A stretch of DNA of 64,000 bases from positions 1,178,001 through 1,242,000 of the forward strand of contig NZ_SOCA01000001.1 of assembly GCF_004364345.1 (NCBI RefSeq), given 5' to 3'. How positions within the stretch are numbered: the stretch's first letter is position 1; every line of letters starts with the position of its first letter. The position numbers were made by a program, and so were the translations under genes. The notes under the pieces are model-generated. The model was not told where the DNA came from. It saw nothing but the letters and a program-made list of their open reading frames with translations, and did no database searches. Below, one piece after another: positions 62,448-64,000 of this stretch. The DNA is from Prosthecobacter fusiformis. Its GTDB lineage: Bacteria > Verrucomicrobiota > Verrucomicrobiia > Verrucomicrobiales > Verrucomicrobiaceae.

Positions 62448-63488
62448 CTACAGCCTCCGCAGCCCATCTTCAGTCATCGGATTGGGGATCTCCACTTCCA
62501 GTTCATCAATGCGGCGCAGCGTATCCCCATCCAGGATCAGGTCCGCTGCCTTCAGGCATTCATCCAGTTGCTCCACCGTGGTGGCACCGATGATGGTGGA
62601 AGCGACGAAATTATGCTGCCGACTCCACGCCACGGCCAGCGCAGTGACGCTAGAGCCAATGTCCCCCGCGATTTCCCGCAGCCGCTCCGTGGTGGCCAGG
62701 GTCCGTTCATTGACGAAACGCCTGGCCATTCGCTGCTGGCGTTCCGCTCCATTCACCAGGTAGTCACTGAAGCGTGCCCCCGGCGGCAGTGCCCCACCAT
62801 TGTATTTGCCCGTCAGCACCCCACCGCCTAGCGGGGAATACGGCAGCAGGCTCACACCTTCCATCCGGCAGACTTGCGCCAGCTCATTTTGGCAGCGTCT
62901 GTTAATGAGGGAAAAGTTGTTTTGGACAGTGTCAAAGCGGGACAGATGATGTTTTTCGGCGGCCCACAGGTTTTTCATCAGCCCCCAGCTTGTTTCATTG
63001 CTGCAGCCGATGGCGCGCACCTTTCCCTGTTTCACCAGTTCAGTCAGCGCTTCCAGCGTATCCTCCTGGCGCATACCGTGGTCTGGCCAATGCGTCTGAT
63101 AAAGATCGATGTAATCCGTCTGTAATCGCCTCAGGCTGTCCTCGCAGGACTGAAAAATCTGCCGTCGGTCCAGGGCCGTAAAGCCGCCTCTTACCGGCGG
63201 GCGGAACCACCCATGCCCCGGCCCGGTGATCTTCGTGGACACAATGACCTCTCCCCGGTTTTTGGTCTTCAGCCATCTCCCCACAATTTCCTCCGTGATG
63301 CCAAAACGCTCCGCTGCCGGGGGCACAGGATACATCTCCGCAGCGTCGAAGAAGTCGATTCCCGCTTCATAAGCTCGGTCCATGATGGCAAACGAAGTCT
63401 TTTCATCCGCCTGGAGCCCGAAGGTCATGGTCCCCATGCAGATGTCCGTTACCACGATGCCACTTCGTCCAAGTCGTCTGCGTTCCAT
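62448..63488 (-). CDS. Aldo/keto reductase
   Basis: NADPH-dependent carbonyl reductase with a TIM barrel. The 346 residues begin MERRRLGRSGIVVTDICMGT, and the catalytic tetrad is visible as Asp48 and Tyr53 (FFDAAEMYP), Lys86 (VIVSTKITG) and His133 (LYQTHWPDHG). NADP-binding motifs lie near SLLPYSPLGGGVLTGKYNGG and ASTIIGATTVEQLDECLKAA. It resembles the Tas-type or potassium-channel-beta-like group. Substrate unknown. Confidence 0.9.
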   Translation of the reverse strand: MERRRLGRSGIVVTDICMGTMTFGLQADEKTSFAIMDRAYEAGIDFFDAAEMYPVPPAAERFGITEEIVGRWLKTKNRGEVIVSTKITGPGHGWFRPPVRGGFTALDRRQIFQSCEDSLRRLQTDYIDLYQTHWPDHGMRQEDTLEALTELVKQGKVRAIGCSNETSWGLMKNLWAAEKHHLSRFDTVQNNFSLINRRCQNELAQVCRMEGVSLLPYSPLGGGVLTGKYNGGALPPGARFSDYLVNGAERQQRMARRFVNERTLATTERLREIAGDIGSSVTALAVAWSRQHNFVASTIIGATTVEQLDECLKAADLILDGDTLRRIDELEVEIPNPMTEDGLRRL

Positions 63489-63548
63489 ACAGGCAGTTTA
63501 AAAAGAAACCTGCCACGGATCAACAAACTCCACGGTTTTCCACCCCTT

Positions 63549-63608
63549 TGTGACACCAAACCGTCACATTCCGCTCCAAAATAGGCTCAATGTGTCAAAC
63601 ATGTCACA
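63549..63608 (+). promoter_or_regulatory. Operator-like inverted repeats upstream of the porin-like gene
   Basis: TGTGAC (63549-63554) pairs with GTCACA (63563-63568) around an 8-base spacer. A second, imperfect set, TGTG-N10-CACA, covers 63591-63608 and includes two direct TGTCA copies nine bases apart. Together with the site at 63644-63660 they form a cluster just ahead of the gene. A dimeric regulator of CRP/FNR-like or other type could bind here. Spacing does not fit the classic CRP box or the 11-base Pho box. Confidence 0.45.
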
Positions 63609-63643
63609 GAGCATCGGTACTCACTCTGGAGAAAATCTCTCAA

Positions 63644-63660
63644 TGTGACGGCCATGTCAC
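63644..63660 (+). promoter_or_regulatory. Operator-like palindrome overlapping the start codon
   Basis: TGTGAC-GGCCAT-GTCAC covers the ATG at 63654. It repeats the half-sites found at 63549-63608, and another TGTCACA lies inside the gene at 63697-63703. Its position would let a bound protein block translation initiation or early transcription. Function is inferred. Confidence 0.4.
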
Positions 63661-64000
63661 TGCGAAACCGCACTCACACCCCCATCTTGTCGAAGTTGTC
63701 ACAAAGCCTCCGGGCTCTCCTCTTCGTCTGCACTCTCGGTTCATTGGCCCTGCCTTCCCAAATCCTGGCGGACAATGCAGCCCTCATGAAGCTTTTTGAA
63801 ATCATGAAGGCCAAAGGCTCCATCACTCAGGAAGAGTATGACCAGCTTGTCGCCGTCGCCCAGGCTGAGGAAGCCGAGGCCGCATCCGCCCCTCCTGTGG
63901 TAGCAGTTGCCCCCGTGGCGGCTCCATCCATGGATCGCGTGGAGCAGATTGAGGATCGAATCTCCGAAACGGAGGCTGAATTGAAGGCTCTCGATGCTCA
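63654..64000 (+). CDS. Porin-like outer membrane protein (partial, 5' part)
   Basis: The reading frame from 63654 runs past the right edge. Its 115 visible residues start with MSLRNRTHTP and a signal peptide (LRALLFVCTLGSLALPSQIL, ending ADN). They continue with ALMKLFEIMKAKGSITQEEY, then an Ala/Val-rich linker and a heptad-like coiled coil (DRVEQIEDRISETEAELKAL). This leader, with KGSITQEEY followed by a coiled coil, is typical of OprO/OprP phosphate-selective-type porins of Gram-negative bacteria. The barrel itself is beyond the window, so the identification is provisional. Confidence 0.6.
   Translation, partial: MSLRNRTHTPILSKLSQSLRALLFVCTLGSLALPSQILADNAALMKLFEIMKAKGSITQEEYDQLVAVAQAEEAEAASAPPVVAVAPVAAPSMDRVEQIEDRISETEAELKALDA

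Noticed and set aside
63549..63608. Classic CRP or Pho box
   Set aside because: Spacing is 8-10 bases where CRP needs TGTGA-N6-TCACA, and TGTCA copies are 9 bases apart where Pho boxes need 11.

Overview
The window looks like chromosomal DNA from a GC-rich verrucomicrobium of the Prosthecobacter/Verrucomicrobium type. Several signs support this: many secreted PVC-type proteins (DUF1501, a DUF1549/DUF1553 cytochrome, a WD40 cytochrome c, a PVC-type heme-binding CxxCH protein, sialate O-acetylesterase); a divergent FtsZ with a long acidic and proline-rich linker; intergenic hairpins of the kind common in Planctomycetes and Verrucomicrobia; and a lexA gene preceded by a TGTTC-N4-GAACA palindrome. 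No rRNA, convincing tRNA, CRISPR array or complete insertion sequence was found.

Layout. 1-2.1 kb: a phage- or plasmid-like replication pair on the minus strand (O-like initiator, then a DnaC-like loader running off the edge), bracketed by two direct copies of a structured repeat. 2.1-7.1 kb: secreted cytochrome, Xer recombinase, Rpn-type nuclease, serine acetyltransferase coupled to a SprT-like metalloprotein, and a small secreted protein. 7.3-18.1 kb: a PVC catabolic/respiratory cluster (DUF1501, unknown membrane protein, PSD1 cytochrome, WD40 cytochrome, sialate esterase) invaded at two junctions by toxin-antitoxin genes that start head-to-head with the cytochrome genes. 18.2-28.8 kb: a lipoprotein, BioF-like synthase with a TPR partner, LexA, and a three-gene minus-strand operon headed by a TPR protein of about 2070 residues. 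29-35.1 kb: prepilin-like protein, two tandem LolC/E-type permeases, HAD hydrolase, DUF2851 protein and a soluble histidine-kinase-like protein. 35.5-48 kb: a membrane protein with two pseudokinase-like domains, amidohydrolase, membrane protein, RNase PH, sialidase-like protein, PPK2 and a coupled LamG/SGNH plus PVC cytochrome pair. 48-59 kb: M20 amidohydrolase, then ddl-ftsQ-ftsA-ftsZ, followed by a polysaccharide deacetylase and a compact oligopeptide-type ABC set. 59-64 kb: lipoprotein, MsbA-like exporter, membrane protein, aldo/keto reductase, and the start of a porin-like gene behind a dense array of TGTGAC/GTCACA half-sites.

Gene packing is very tight. Many same-strand neighbours overlap by 1-4 bases (cysE/sprT-like, TPR/BioF, giant TPR/lipoprotein, LamG-SGNH/PVC cytochrome, deacetylase/binding protein, toxin/antitoxin), and several convergent genes meet or overlap at their stops. 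Most exported proteins begin with clear signal peptides, lipoboxes or a twin-arginine motif. The most unusual items are the tandem pseudokinase, an FtsZ whose T7 loop lacks two of the three usual polar residues, the antitoxin/cytochrome head-to-head arrangement, iteron-like repeats inside the O-like replication gene, and the operator-like array at the right edge.
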